64,000 nt of DNA from Prado023 sp963706885 (GCA_963706885.1 CAVPNX010000007.1:127404-191403), one strand, 5' to 3'. Positions 41,376 through 53,679 are shown, numbered from the stretch's first letter. Notes: generated from the sequence alone by a model not told the origin. Numbers and translations are program-made.

Positions 41376-41422
41376 GGTGGTGGTCGATCTCGTCGAGTCG
41401 ACCGACCGGATCGACGACCACC
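41376..41422. terminator. Hairpin between convergent genes
   Basis: GGTGGTGGTCGAT (41376-41388) pairs with ATCGACGACCACC (41410-41422), one mismatch, 21-base loop. It separates the 2H/GNAT gene from the convergent spermidine-synthase-like gene. Confidence 0.55.
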
Positions 41423-41442
41423 GCGGCCCGGGGGTGACCGCC

Positions 41443-42294
41443 TCAGCCGAACACCCCCGGCGGCGGGAGGGGGGATCCCGTCGCGGTGGCGTCGGTGAAG
41501 GGCTGGTGGTCGCCGACGAATGCGTCGAGGTCTGCGTCGTGCAGCACTCGCGCGGGCCACGGGTCACCGGCGCTGCGCCGGGCCAGAGCGCCGATGTCCA
41601 GGGGCTCGGCCCAGGGCGACTGGGCGATGACGATCAGGTTCCCGAACCGTCGCCCGCGCAGGACGGCCGGCTCCGCGGCCACGACGACCCGGTCGAAGGT
41701 GGCGCGCACCCCGGCCACGTAGCGCCGGGCGTAGGTCAGGGGGTTCTCGTCGGCGATGTTGGCCACCAGGGTGCCGCCCGGGGTGAGGATGCGCCGGACG
41801 TGGCCGAAGGCCTCCACGGACGTGAGGCTGCCCGGGGTCTGCGCACTGGCGAAGACGTCGAGGATCACCAGGTCGGCGGACCCGTCGGGCAGTGACTCCA
41901 GGGCGCTGCGGGCCTCGGCGGTGCGCACCCGGATCTGGTAGTCGCGGGGCCATGGCAGCTCGGCGCGCACCAGCTCGACCAGGGCGGCGTCGTGCTCGAT
42001 GACGAGGTTGCGGGTCCGCGGCCTGGTGGCGCTGGCATAGCGCGCCAGGGCCATCGCACCTCCGCCCAGGTGCACGATGCGCACCGGGCCGGGCGGGAGC
42101 AGGTCGATCACATGGCCGATCCGGCGCATGTACTCGAAGACCAGCCGCGTCGGGTCGGCAAGGTCCACGTGGGACTGCTGGGTCCCTTCGATGAGCAGCA
42201 TCCAGCCCTCAGCGAGGTCCGGATCGGGCACGAGGGTCGCCTCGCCGCCGGCCACGGCGCGTGTCACGGTGCCGCGAAGCGCCCTGCGTCCCAT
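41443..42294 (-). CDS. Spermidine synthase-like SAM-dependent methyltransferase-fold protein
   Basis: 283 aa. Rossmann methyltransferase fold: motif I VRIVHLGGGAMALARY, acidic loop LVIEHDAALVELV, and motif around DLVILDVFASAQTPGSLTS, where the D-x-F replaces the polyamine-synthase DAYD. The family (often annotated spermidine synthase) commonly lacks polyamine activity in actinobacteria, where it is sometimes fused to an MFS protein; here it stands alone. Substrate unknown. ATG 42294; divergent from thioredoxin. Confidence 0.7.
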   Translation of the reverse strand: MGRRALRGTVTRAVAGGEATLVPDPDLAEGWMLLIEGTQQSHVDLADPTRLVFEYMRRIGHVIDLLPPGPVRIVHLGGGAMALARYASATRPRTRNLVIEHDAALVELVRAELPWPRDYQIRVRTAEARSALESLPDGSADLVILDVFASAQTPGSLTSVEAFGHVRRILTPGGTLVANIADENPLTYARRYVAGVRATFDRVVVAAEPAVLRGRRFGNLIVIAQSPWAEPLDIGALARRSAGDPWPARVLHDADLDAFVGDHQPFTDATATGSPLPPPGVFG

Positions 42295-42368
42295 GGCCGG
42301 CCATTGTCCATGACCGCGACCAGCACCGGCGATCCGGCGGGGAATAGCCCGCGACGAGGTGTGGTTCC

Positions 42369-42387
42369 ATACCTACCGGGGTATAAC
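42369..42387 (+). promoter_or_regulatory. Thioredoxin promoter with inverted repeat
   Basis: TATAAC (42382-42387) is a plausible -10. Just upstream, ATACC-TACCGG-GGTAT (42370-42385) is an inverted repeat with a G/C core and A/T ends. CsoR-type metal or persulfide repressors bind sites of this style; that match is only by appearance. Confidence 0.35.
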
Positions 42388-42423
42388 CCCAGCCGACCCC
42401 ACCACCAACCGCAAGGAACTGAC

Positions 42424-42795
42424 ATGGCAAGCGTGACCCTGACCGGGACGGACTTCGAGTCGACCGTCCTGGGCAATGACATCGTCCTGGTCGACTTCTG
42501 GGCCGCCTGGTGCGGTCCGTGCCGCAACTTCGCCCCCGTCTTCGAGTCCGCCTCCGAGGTGCACTCCGACGTCGTGTTCGGCAAGGTGGACACGGAGGCC
42601 GAGCAGGCCCTGGCCGCCGCGGCGCAGATCACCTCGATCCCCACGCTGATGGCCTTCCGTGAGGGGGTCCTGGTCTTCGCGCAGCCGGGGGCCCTCCCCG
42701 CCTCGTCGCTCGAGCAGGTCATCGAGGCCGTCCGCGGGCTCGACATGGAGCAGGTCCGCGCCGAAATCGCCGCCCAGAAGGGCGATCCGCAGTAA
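42424..42795 (+). CDS. trxA: Thioredoxin
   Basis: 123 aa disulfide reductase. Active site WCGPC with C30 and C33, buried Asp in VDFWAAW, cis-proline in SIPTLMAF. About 15 residues longer at the C-terminus than E. coli Trx (QVRAEIAAQKGDPQ), as in several actinobacterial thioredoxins. ATG 42424; a strong hairpin follows. The isolated position (no trxB) suggests an auxiliary thioredoxin. Confidence 0.92.
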   Translation: MASVTLTGTDFESTVLGNDIVLVDFWAAWCGPCRNFAPVFESASEVHSDVVFGKVDTEAEQALAAAAQITSIPTLMAFREGVLVFAQPGALPASSLEQVIEAVRGLDMEQVRAEIAAQKGDPQ

Positions 42796-42874
42796 CGTCT
42801 GGAGATGCCCGGACCGTACCGGTTCGGGCGGAACGTCCCGCCGGCCCCCGACCCGGGCGCGGGGCACCGCATGG

Positions 42875-42913
42875 CGAAGGCTCGTCACCCCTCGACCCGG
42901 TGACGAGCCTTCG
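42875..42913. terminator. Perfect 15-bp hairpin after thioredoxin
   Basis: CGAAGGCTCGTCACC (42875-42889) and GGTGACGAGCCTTCG (42899-42913) are exact complements around a 9-base loop, between convergent trxA and the DUF4349 gene. Probably terminates both. Confidence 0.7.
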
Positions 42914-42945
42914 TCGTGCGTGCGGTGCGTCGCGCCGGACCGCCG

Positions 42946-44253
42946 TCAGTCGGTGGACCCCGGCTGGGTGGCCGCCGGCGGGGTGGCCCCCGGTCCCTCA
43001 GCGGCCGTCGGTGACTGCGTCGCGGCCGGAGCTGCCGTCCGACGGCTGCGGCGCCGCCGCACCCAGGCGATGATCCCCATCGCGATCAGCAGGGGCGAGA
43101 TGATCAGCAGCGCCTGGCCGAACCAGCTCCAGAACTGCGACAGGCCCTCGAGGAACGACTCCCACCAGGTCTGCTCCGGCTGAGGATCCACCGACTGCTG
43201 GGCGTCCTCCGGGGTCATCAGGGTGAGGCTGATCTGGGACATCGCCGTCTGGTTCTCGAGGTCGCGCTGCTGGGCCCGAAGGGCGTCGAGCTCGGACTGC
43301 CGCTGGGAGATGGCCTGCTCGAGGGTGATCACGTCGGTGATGTCCGTGGCCTCGTCCATCAGCGCCGTCAGCCGGAGCAGCGAGGCCTCGAGGGCCGTGA
43401 TGCGGGCGTCCACGTCGGCGACCTGTGCGCCCACGTCGTACGTGGACTGCTGCATCTGCACGACCTCACCCGCGTCGCGGGCGGCCTCCATCGCCTCGTC
43501 GTAGTCGTCGACGGGAACCTGGACGGTGAGCCAGATGCCCGGCCCGGTCGGGTACCACGGGTAGGGGTAGCTCATCCCCATGTCGCGCCCCATCGACACC
43601 TCGGGGCCGTAGGGCTGGGCCCCGGCGCTGTCCTCGGTCACGACCGTCTCGGAGGTCACCCGGCCACCCATCCCCAGGATGGTCGCCACGAACTCGTCGC
43701 GGGCGGCCTCCGGATCCTCCGTGCCGACCAGGACCGAGCCCGAGCGGACCAGCGCCTCCTCGGTCGTGTCCGCGCCCGGGACCCCGGCGGCAGGCACGCC
43801 CGCCTCCGAGGACACGGCTGCGTCCTGCGCGGCCTCCGGGGCTGCGACGCTGCCGTCTGCAGCCCGCTCCTGCGCCGCGCCAGCCAGAGCCTCCCCGCCT
43901 CCCGCGGAGTCCGAGACCCCGACGCTGGCGGTCGAGTCCGACCCGCCGCCGGCCGCCAGGCCGGGCAGGACGGTTCCGGCGGCCAGTGCCAGCGTGGCCA
44001 CCCCGGCGGCGGCCATGAGCATGCCCTGCCAGTGCCGCGCCAGGAACGAGGGGTGCTCGGTCAGCGACGTGGCCGTGTTCGGACTCCCCTGCGGGGCCGG
44101 GTCGTTCGCCGGTGCCGGGTCGGTGTGGGCTGCGACGCGGACACGGTCCAGCAGGCCCGCTGGCACGTCAGGGGCGCTGGCCTCGGGATCGGCCTGGGCG
44201 AGCAGGGCGCGCAGGGCCTCATCCGCGCGGTCCTCGGTGCTCTGGGTGTTCAT
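42946..44253 (-). CDS. DUF4349 membrane protein, candidate anti-sigma partner
   Basis: 435 aa. Cytoplasmic N-terminus (ADEALRALLAQADPEASAPD), a transmembrane helix near residues 75-95, a long Ala/Ser-rich linker, the DUF4349 domain (ARDEFVATILGMGGRVTSET ... VQVPVDDYDEAMEAARDAGE), a coiled coil at about 285-345 and a second helix near 385-405 followed by a basic tail. Its ATG overlaps the sigma-factor stop by 4 bases. The short cytoplasmic domain before a membrane helix, directly after an ECF sigma gene, is the usual layout of an anti-sigma factor; this role is inferred from position and topology, not from a known zinc-anti-sigma motif (no HxxxCxxC seen). Confidence 0.75.
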   Translation of the reverse strand: MNTQSTEDRADEALRALLAQADPEASAPDVPAGLLDRVRVAAHTDPAPANDPAPQGSPNTATSLTEHPSFLARHWQGMLMAAAGVATLALAAGTVLPGLAAGGGSDSTASVGVSDSAGGGEALAGAAQERAADGSVAAPEAAQDAAVSSEAGVPAAGVPGADTTEEALVRSGSVLVGTEDPEAARDEFVATILGMGGRVTSETVVTEDSAGAQPYGPEVSMGRDMGMSYPYPWYPTGPGIWLTVQVPVDDYDEAMEAARDAGEVVQMQQSTYDVGAQVADVDARITALEASLLRLTALMDEATDITDVITLEQAISQRQSELDALRAQQRDLENQTAMSQISLTLMTPEDAQQSVDPQPEQTWWESFLEGLSQFWSWFGQALLIISPLLIAMGIIAWVRRRRSRRTAAPAATQSPTAAEGPGATPPAATQPGSTD

Positions 44254-44918
44254 CGGGTGGCCTCCGAGCCGTGGGGGGTGGTCAGGGTGTCGTCGGGGGA
44301 TGCGGTGGCATCCGGTGGGTGCAGCGTTCCCGGGCTGCTGACGCCGGGGGCCTCATCGGCCGTGGTGATGCCCGCGGAGCTGTCGACCGCCGGGCCGCTG
44401 ACGCCGCGCTGGATCAGGGCCTCGCGCAGCCGAGCCCGAGCCCGGTGCATGCGCGTGCGGGCGGTGCCCGGCGAGCATCCGAGGACCTCAGCGATCTCCG
44501 CCGGTTCGAGCTGCTCCCACGCCCAGAGGCGCAGCAGCTCGGCGTCGGACTCGGACAGGTCGTCGAGGGCGGCGGCCACCACGTCGTGGGCGGTCGTGGC
44601 GTCGACCACCTGTTGGGCCGGGTCGTCGTCGGTCACGTGCAGGGGTCGCACCGTGGCCAGCTTGGTGCCCAGCCGGGTGCGCCGGGAGTCCGAGCGGATC
44701 ACATGGGCGATGACGTTGCCGGCGGTTGCGTACAGCCAGGGCAGCGCCTCGTCGGGCACGGCCTCCCGGCGGCGCCATGCGGTGGCGAAGACCTCCACCA
44801 CCACGTCCTCGGCGTCCTCCGCGGAGTCCAGCCGACGCCGCGCGTAGGCCAGGACCGCCCTCGAGTGCCGTCCGAAGAGGTCGGTCAACCACTCGTCCTC
44901 GACCTGCTGGGTGCCCAT
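44250..44918 (-). CDS. ECF-type RNA polymerase sigma factor
   Basis: 222 aa. Region 2 (LFGRHSRAVLAYARRRLDSA, EDVVVEVFATAWRRREAVPD) and region 4 (LSESDAELLRLWAWEQLEPA, EIAEVLGCSPGTARTRMHRA) are both clear. A 50-residue Ser/Thr/Pro-rich extension follows region 4. Directs RNA polymerase to a small regulon, probably envelope or stress related. The next gene, overlapping by ATGA, encodes a membrane DUF4349 protein that may hold it inactive. Start ATG 44918. Confidence 0.85.
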   Translation of the reverse strand: MGTQQVEDEWLTDLFGRHSRAVLAYARRRLDSAEDAEDVVVEVFATAWRRREAVPDEALPWLYATAGNVIAHVIRSDSRRTRLGTKLATVRPLHVTDDDPAQQVVDATTAHDVVAAALDDLSESDAELLRLWAWEQLEPAEIAEVLGCSPGTARTRMHRARARLREALIQRGVSGPAVDSSAGITTADEAPGVSSPGTLHPPDATASPDDTLTTPHGSEATR

Positions 44919-45013
44919 ACCCCTATGTTCCCGCCGCGTGCCCCCGCGTTACAGGACCCGCGCAATGGTCCGCCCGGGGCGTGTCGCCGCCGGTCAGGTC
45001 ACGGGCAGCACGG

Positions 45014-45397
45014 TCACCCCTGTGCTCGGGAGATGTCTGCCAGGCGCGCATCTCCGGTGATCAAGGCACACCCCTGCCGCTCGGCGAGCTCCAGGTATGC
45101 GGCGTCGTAGGCTGACAGGCCAAGGGCGAATGCCAGCGAGGACAACTCGGCCACCGGCGCAGGCCGAACGAGGCGCACGTCGAGTCGATCTATCAGGCCG
45201 GCGATCCTGCGGGCGCTGCTGGCGCTGAGCCGGCCGCGTCGCTGGGCGGTGGCCAGCACGTTCGCAACCTCGTACACGAAGAGGTCCGGGGCTGTTGCGG
45301 TGACTTGGGCGAGGTGTGCTGCCACGCGCTCGGAGGAGGCCGCCTCATCGGGCATGGCGAGGGCGAGCGCCGCCGACGCATCGAGGACCGCGAGCAT
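45014..45397 (-). CDS. PIN-domain toxin (VapC-like)
   Basis: 127 aa from ATG 45397. Four catalytic acids are in place: D6 (VLDASAA), E43 (YEVANVL), D98 (YDAAYLELA) and D116 (TGDARLA). Expected to be an Mg2+-dependent ribonuclease kept in check by a VapB antitoxin. The preceding 200 bases hold only a fragment that ends like an antitoxin (FDIRELIEEGRRL) and shares the TGATG junction with this start, but no complete antitoxin gene. Unlike the toxin at 35247 the gene itself is intact. Confidence 0.8.
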   Translation of the reverse strand: MLAVLDASAALALAMPDEAASSERVAAHLAQVTATAPDLFVYEVANVLATAQRRGRLSASSARRIAGLIDRLDVRLVRPAPVAELSSLAFALGLSAYDAAYLELAERQGCALITGDARLADISRAQG

Positions 45398-45595
45398 CAC
45401 AGGCGCCGACCCTCCTCGATCAGTTCCCGGATGTCGAAGGCTCCCCGAGTGTGGCGGGTCGAACTGGCCGCCGACGCCTCGACCCGCCCAGCCGTGCATG
45501 GGCGGTGCGTCTTGACCTCCTCGCCGTCGGCCGTCGTCGGAGATCGGCTGTCCTCGACCAGTCGGATGTCCAGCGAGGCGCCGTCTGCGGGCCGG
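45395..45595 (-). pseudogene. Possible antitoxin remnant
   Basis: An open frame without ATG or GTG start runs from the pgm stop to TGA 45397-45395 and ends GAFDIRELIEEGRRL, overlapping the PIN toxin ATG as an antitoxin would. The N-terminal DNA-binding part cannot be recognised (SLDIRLVEDSRSPTTADGEE). It may be a truncated or frameshifted vapB. Confidence 0.3.
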
Positions 45596-47233
<1,638 letters not shown>

Positions 47234-47387
47234 GGCACCTCCTGGTGGCGTGGCGGCGGGTGGGCCGCGCACGGACCCCCAGAGTATTGAGGCCACCCCC
47301 CACCCGGCGCGGTGGGCGAGGTCCCGGTTGTGCGGTCGTTCGGGCAATCTGCTCGGAGCAGGCGACCTCGCGTGTCATCATTGGCCG

Positions 47388-48627
47388 GTGACCGGCTCCA
47401 CCCTCTACCGACGACTGCCCAACGGCTCGTGGGCTGCGCGAGCGGGAGGACCTTCCGGGTGCAGCCCGGGACGGCGAGGGGTCCGAGCCGGAGTTCGCCC
47501 ACGCGGGTGCAGCGCCGATCGTGGCCGGGGCTGCCGTTGGGGGTGCGGCCGCTGCCGCGGGTGCCGTCGACGTCGCCGGTGCCGCCGCCGCTGCCGAGGG
47601 GGTCCAGCCGACCCTCGCCCGACCCACGCCTCCACCGACGCAGCGCCGGAAGCGCTGGTCGCTGCGGCGGATCGTGAAGTGGGCGTTGATCGCGTGGGCC
47701 GCCTGGCTGGTGTTCCTGATGGTCTACGCGGCGACCTCCCTGAACAAGGTCGAGGCCCTCTCACCGAACCCGATCGCCGACACGGACGGCACCGTCTGGC
47801 TGCTCGTGGGCTCGGACAGCCGCGAGGGCCTGAGCAAGAAGGAGCAGCGCGAGCTGCGCACCGGCGACGCCGAGGGGCAGCGCACCGACACGATCATGCT
47901 GGTCCACCAGAAGCTCGGGCAGACGCCGACCCTGGTCTCCATCCCGCGTGACTCGTGGGTGACCATCCCGGCGCACACGGCCACGGACGGCACCGACGTC
48001 GAGGACCGGGCGGGGAAGATCAACGCGGCCTACTCCTACGGCGGTGCGCCGCTGCTCAGCCAGACGATCGAGTACAACACCGGGCTGCACGTCGACCACT
48101 ACATGGAGGTCGGCATGGGCGGGATCGTGGACCTGACCGACGCCGTGGGCGGGATCGAGGTCTGCTTCGAGGAGGCCATCTCCGACGAGAACAGCGGCCT
48201 GGACGTCGAAGCCGGTTGCCGGACGCTGGACGGCGCCGAGGCCCTGGCCTGGGTGCGGATGCGCTATGCGGACCCCAAGGGGGACCTCGGGCGCGTCGAA
48301 CGCCAACGGCAGTACATGGCCCTGATGGTCAACGAGCTCACGAGCTGGCAGACCCTGGTCAACCCGTTCCGGCAGTGGTCGCTGGTGAACGCCATGCTCG
48401 ACGCCCTGCTGGTCGACAAGGACTCGGGTGTGTTCGACCTGGGTGCCTTCGGACTCGGAATGGGCCGGATCGCCGCGGGCAGCGGCGAGGTCACCACGGT
48501 GCCCATCGATGACTCCGACCACTGGGAGAACGGCCAGTGGGTCATCAAGTGGGATGCGGCCGAGTCCGGGGAGCTGTTCGACTCGATGGGCGCGGCCACC
48601 CCCCAGTCCGCGTTGGATCAGCCGTAG
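47388..48627 (+). CDS. LytR-CpsA-Psr (LCP) family cell-wall ligase
   Basis: Attaches glycopolymers to peptidoglycan from lipid-linked precursors. The intact part from GTG 47521 is 368 aa: Ala/Pro-rich cytoplasmic N-terminus, one transmembrane helix (WALIAWAAWLVFLMVY), and the LCP domain with conserved Asp/Arg: VGSDSREGL, GQRTDTIMLVHQ, TLVSIPRDSWV, GKINAAYSYGG, VRMRYADPKGDLGRVERQRQ. Upstream, GTG 47388 (VTGSTLYRRLPNGSW, with CATCAT six bases before it) probably is the real start, joined through a one-base frameshift near 47430 to LREREDLPGAARDGEGSEPE. The next gene (DUF4126) follows at 7 bases. Confidence 0.82.
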
Positions 48628-48634
48628 GCCGGCC

Positions 48635-49216
48635 ATGGATGGTGCCACAGTCCTCATCACGGGCCTGGGCCTGGCTGTCGCCGCGGGCCTGAACGCCTAC
48701 ATCCCCCTCCTGGTGGCGGGGCTGCTCGTGCGCTTCGACGTCGTGAGCTTCGGCGACCCGTACGACATCCTGGGCAGCACCCCGGCGCTGATCATCCTGG
48801 GCGTGCTGCTGGCGATCGAGCTGCTCGCCGACAAGATCCCCGCCGTGGACTCGGTGAACGACGCGATCCAGACCTTCATCCGCCCGGCATCGGGCGCCGT
48901 GCTGTTCGCGGCGGCCGCATCAGGGTCCGACTGGCAGTGGGCCCAGGCCCTGGCCGTGATCGTCGGCCTGCTCACGGCGCTGGGGGTGCACTCGACCAAG
49001 GCGGCGGCCCGACCTGCCATCAACGTCGCCACCGCGGGTGTGGGCGGGCCGGTGGTCAGCGTCGTGGAGGACGGCTTCTCGCTCGGGCTGGCGCTGGCTG
49101 CCCTGCTGGCGCCGCTGATCGCCCTGGTGATCCTCGTGGGGCTCGCCTGGTTCGCGTTCTCGGCGATCCGCCGGATCCGGCGTCGCCGGTCGGGAGAGCC
49201 GGCCGCCGCAGCCTGA
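48635..49216 (+). CDS. DUF4126 membrane protein
   Basis: 193 aa integral membrane protein with about five helices (VLITGLGLAVAAGLNAYIPL at the start, LALAALLAPLIALVILVGLA near the end) and a basic tail. The motif IELLADKIPAVDSVND between helices marks the DUF4126 family, whose function is unknown. Start ATG 48635, 7 bases after the LCP stop, so probably in the same operon. Confidence 0.82.
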   Translation: MDGATVLITGLGLAVAAGLNAYIPLLVAGLLVRFDVVSFGDPYDILGSTPALIILGVLLAIELLADKIPAVDSVNDAIQTFIRPASGAVLFAAAASGSDWQWAQALAVIVGLLTALGVHSTKAAARPAINVATAGVGGPVVSVVEDGFSLGLALAALLAPLIALVILVGLAWFAFSAIRRIRRRRSGEPAAAA

Positions 49217-49291
49217 TCGGGCGCTCGGCCCCGCAAGCCCCTGCACCCGCACGACCGGCCCAGCCTGGTCGGGCTGTGGGGTGCGTCGAAG

Positions 49292-49297
49292 TAGGCT
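49292..49297 (+). promoter_or_regulatory. Candidate -10 element of the purSQL operon
   Basis: TAGGCT would start transcription near 49304, giving a leader of about 30 bases that contains the AGGAG ribosome site (49325-49329) before GTG 49335. No PurR-like palindrome or riboswitch is visible. Confidence 0.4.
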
Positions 49298-49334
49298 GTG
49301 CCCAGCAGTTTCGCCGCACCCACCAGGAGTTGCC

Positions 49335-49748
49335 GTGGCCCGCGTCGTCGTCGACGTCATGCTCAAGCCGGAGATCCTCGACCCGCAGGGCCGGGCGGTG
49401 ATGGGGGCACTGGGCCGGCTCGGCCTGACCGGCGTCGCCTCCGTCCGCCAGGGCAAGCGCTTCGAGATCGAGGTCGAGGGCGAGATCGACGAGGAGCTCT
49501 CCGAGCGCCTCCACGAGCTGGCCGGCTCGCTGTTGAGCAACCCGGTGATCGAGGACTACGAGATCTACGAGGAGGGCGAGGAGGTCGCCTGCGACTGCGA
49601 CGACTGCGTCTGCGAGCCGGCGGCCGAGGGTTCGGCTGAGGCGGCGGGCGCTGCTGAGTCAGGCGGGTGCGCGTGCGGCGGCGAGGGCTGCGGCGGCGGA
49701 TCCGGACCGGTCGATGTCGAGGCCCCGGCCGCGGTGGAGCAGGCCTGA
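49335..49748 (+). CDS. purS: Phosphoribosylformylglycinamidine synthase PurS with cysteine-rich tail
   Basis: PurS bridges PurQ and PurL in the FGAM synthase complex. The core (residues 1-80) is canonical: RVVVDVMLKPEILDPQGRAV, VRQGKRFEIEVEG and a VIEDYEI end. Ordinary PurS stops there at about 80-90 aa; this one continues to 137 aa with a tail of Asp, Glu, Gly and Ala containing seven cysteines (86, 88, 91, 93, 112, 114, 119) in a CxCxxCxC ... CxCx4C pattern. The tail ends at a TGA that shares one base with the purQ ATG, the same coupling used elsewhere in the operon, so it is not an accidental read-through. Metal binding or a link to redox state is inference. Confidence 0.9.
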   Translation: MARVVVDVMLKPEILDPQGRAVMGALGRLGLTGVASVRQGKRFEIEVEGEIDEELSERLHELAGSLLSNPVIEDYEIYEEGEEVACDCDDCVCEPAAEGSAEAAGAAESGGCACGGEGCGGGSGPVDVEAPAAVEQA

Positions 49749-50451
49749 TGCGCATCGGCGTGGTGACCTTCCCCGGGTCGCTGGACGACCGCGACGCCGC
49801 GCGCGCCGTGCGGATCGCCGGAGGTGAGGCCGTCGCCCTGTGGCACGCGGATGCCGACCTGCACGGCGTGGACGCGGTCGTCCTGCCCGGTGGATTCTCG
49901 TACGGCGACTACCTGCGCTGCGGGGCCATCAGTCGGTTCGCCCCGGCCATGGGGGCCATCATCGATGCAGCCCACGGCGGGATGCCGGTGCTGGGCATCT
50001 GCAACGGCTTCCAGATCCTGTGCGAGTCCCACCTGCTCCCCGGGGCGCTGACCCGCAACGCCGGGCTGCACTTCGTGTGCCGCGACCAGCAGCTCGAGAT
50101 CGCCAACGCGGCCACGCCGTGGACCCGCGACTACCAGGCCGGCGAGCGCATCGTCGTCCCCCTGAAGAACGGGGAGGGCCGCTTCCAGGCCGACGAGGCG
50201 ACCCTCGACGCGCTCGAGGCCGAGGGTCGGGTCATCGCCTACTACGCGGGCGTGAACCCGAACGGCTCGCAGCGCGACATCGCCGGCATCTGCAACGAGG
50301 CGGGCAACGTCGTGGGCCTCATGCCGCACCCGGAGCACGCCGTGGAGGCCCTGACCGGCCCCGGCACCGATGGCCTGGGGTTCTTCACCTCCATCCTCAC
50401 CCACCTCGCCGCCGGCGGCTCGATGGCCGGCGCCGCACAGGGAGCCCACGC

Positions 50452-50455
<4 letters not shown>
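49748..50455 (+). CDS. purQ: Phosphoribosylformylglycinamidine synthase glutaminase PurQ
   Basis: 235 aa class I glutaminase that supplies ammonia to PurL. Nucleophile C85 in GICNGFQ, and the His/Glu pair in MPHPEHA complete the triad; PGGFSYGDYLRCGA forms the oxyanion region. ATG 49748 overlaps the purS stop; the stop overlaps the purL ATG by 4 bases. Confidence 0.95.
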
Positions 50456-52753
<2,298 letters not shown>

Positions 52754-53056
52754 CGGCGCCACCCTCGCGGCCGTTCCTGTCGAACCGGGCGGTCCTGGAG
52801 CAGGGCTGGAGCCTGAACTGCCGTCCTCGCGCCCGATCCGGTCGATAGGAGCGCGGCGGAGGGCGGTCCTTCGACCGGAAACCCCGCGAGGTTCCGACGA
52901 CCCCGGACCACTGGGTGCCGTTCCGACAGGAACCCCCGCGAGGGTCGCCTCCCGGGGTGGTCAGGCGGCGAGCAGGCGGCGGCAGGCGGCGGGCAGGCAC
53001 CGGGCCGGACCGGGTCGACGTGCCGGAGTGTCCGGGCCGTGCCACCATCGTCGCCC
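52754..53056. repeat. Intergenic region with nested inverted repeats after purL
   Basis: 303 bases without a gene. A unit close to CCTCGCGGGGTTCCTGTCGG occurs four times: forward near 52763-52785 and (degenerate) 52824-52847, reverse near 52869-52896 and 52920-52944. The outer pair (52761-52785 with 52919-52945) matches over about 22 of 25 positions, so the tract can fold into a large nested hairpin of about 185 bases. Downstream (52963-52998) CAGGCGGC recurs three times. Whether this is a terminator or a mobile repeat family cannot be told from one locus. Confidence 0.6.
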
Positions 53057-53632
53057 ATGGGCCTCGATGACCTCGAGCAGGTGCTGGTCACCTCTCGCGC
53101 CGAGCTGCGTGCGTGGCTGGAGGCCAACGCGGACACCTCCCCGAGCATCTGGCTCGTCACGTACAAGCGCTCATCCGGCAAGCCGGCGCCCTCCTACGAC
53201 GACATCGTCGAGGAGGCGCTGTGCTTCGGGTGGATCGACTCGACCGTGCGCACGCGCGATGCCGAGACCTCGATGATCCTGTTCGCCTCGCGCAAGCCAC
53301 GCTCGACCTGGTCGGCGGTGAACAAGGCCCGATTGGAGCACCTGCTTCCCTCGGGGTTGATGACCCCGCGGGGCCTGCGTGCGATCGAGGTGGCCAAGTC
53401 CAACGGATCCTGGGAGGTCCTCGACGCTGCTGAGGCCCTTGAGGTGCCCGACGACCTGGCCCGGGCGCTCGATGCTGTCCCGGCGGCTCGGGAGTTCTTC
53501 GACGGGATGCCCCCGGGCGCACGCAAGCAGAACCTGTGGTTCGTCCTGAGCGCGAAGCGACCGGAGACCAGGGCGGCGCGGATCGAGCGGATCGTCACCG
53601 CCGCGGCCGAGGGCCGCCGCGCCGTCGGCTGA
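53057..53632 (+). CDS. YdeI/OmpD-associated family protein
   Basis: 191 aa. The DUF1801/YdeI-like pattern is clear: RAWLEANADTSPSIWLVTYK, SYDDIVEEALCFGWIDSTVR, and the C-terminal bacteriocin-protection (OmdA) helix region DGMPPGARKQNLWFVLSAKR PETRAARIERIV. Function is unproven; the name comes from an association with porin expression in Salmonella. ATG 53057, plus strand, not obviously part of the pur operon. Similar genes are scattered in many bacteria. Confidence 0.8.
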   Translation: MGLDDLEQVLVTSRAELRAWLEANADTSPSIWLVTYKRSSGKPAPSYDDIVEEALCFGWIDSTVRTRDAETSMILFASRKPRSTWSAVNKARLEHLLPSGLMTPRGLRAIEVAKSNGSWEVLDAAEALEVPDDLARALDAVPAAREFFDGMPPGARKQNLWFVLSAKRPETRAARIERIVTAAAEGRRAVG

Positions 53633-53679
53633 CGCGCCGCCGCCGCTCGGGTCGTGCACCGTCGGTCGCGGCCACCTGA

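Noticed and set aside
52963..52998. CAGGCGGC tandem repeats as a functional site
   Set aside because: Only three imperfect copies of a GC-rich octamer; expected by chance in this composition.
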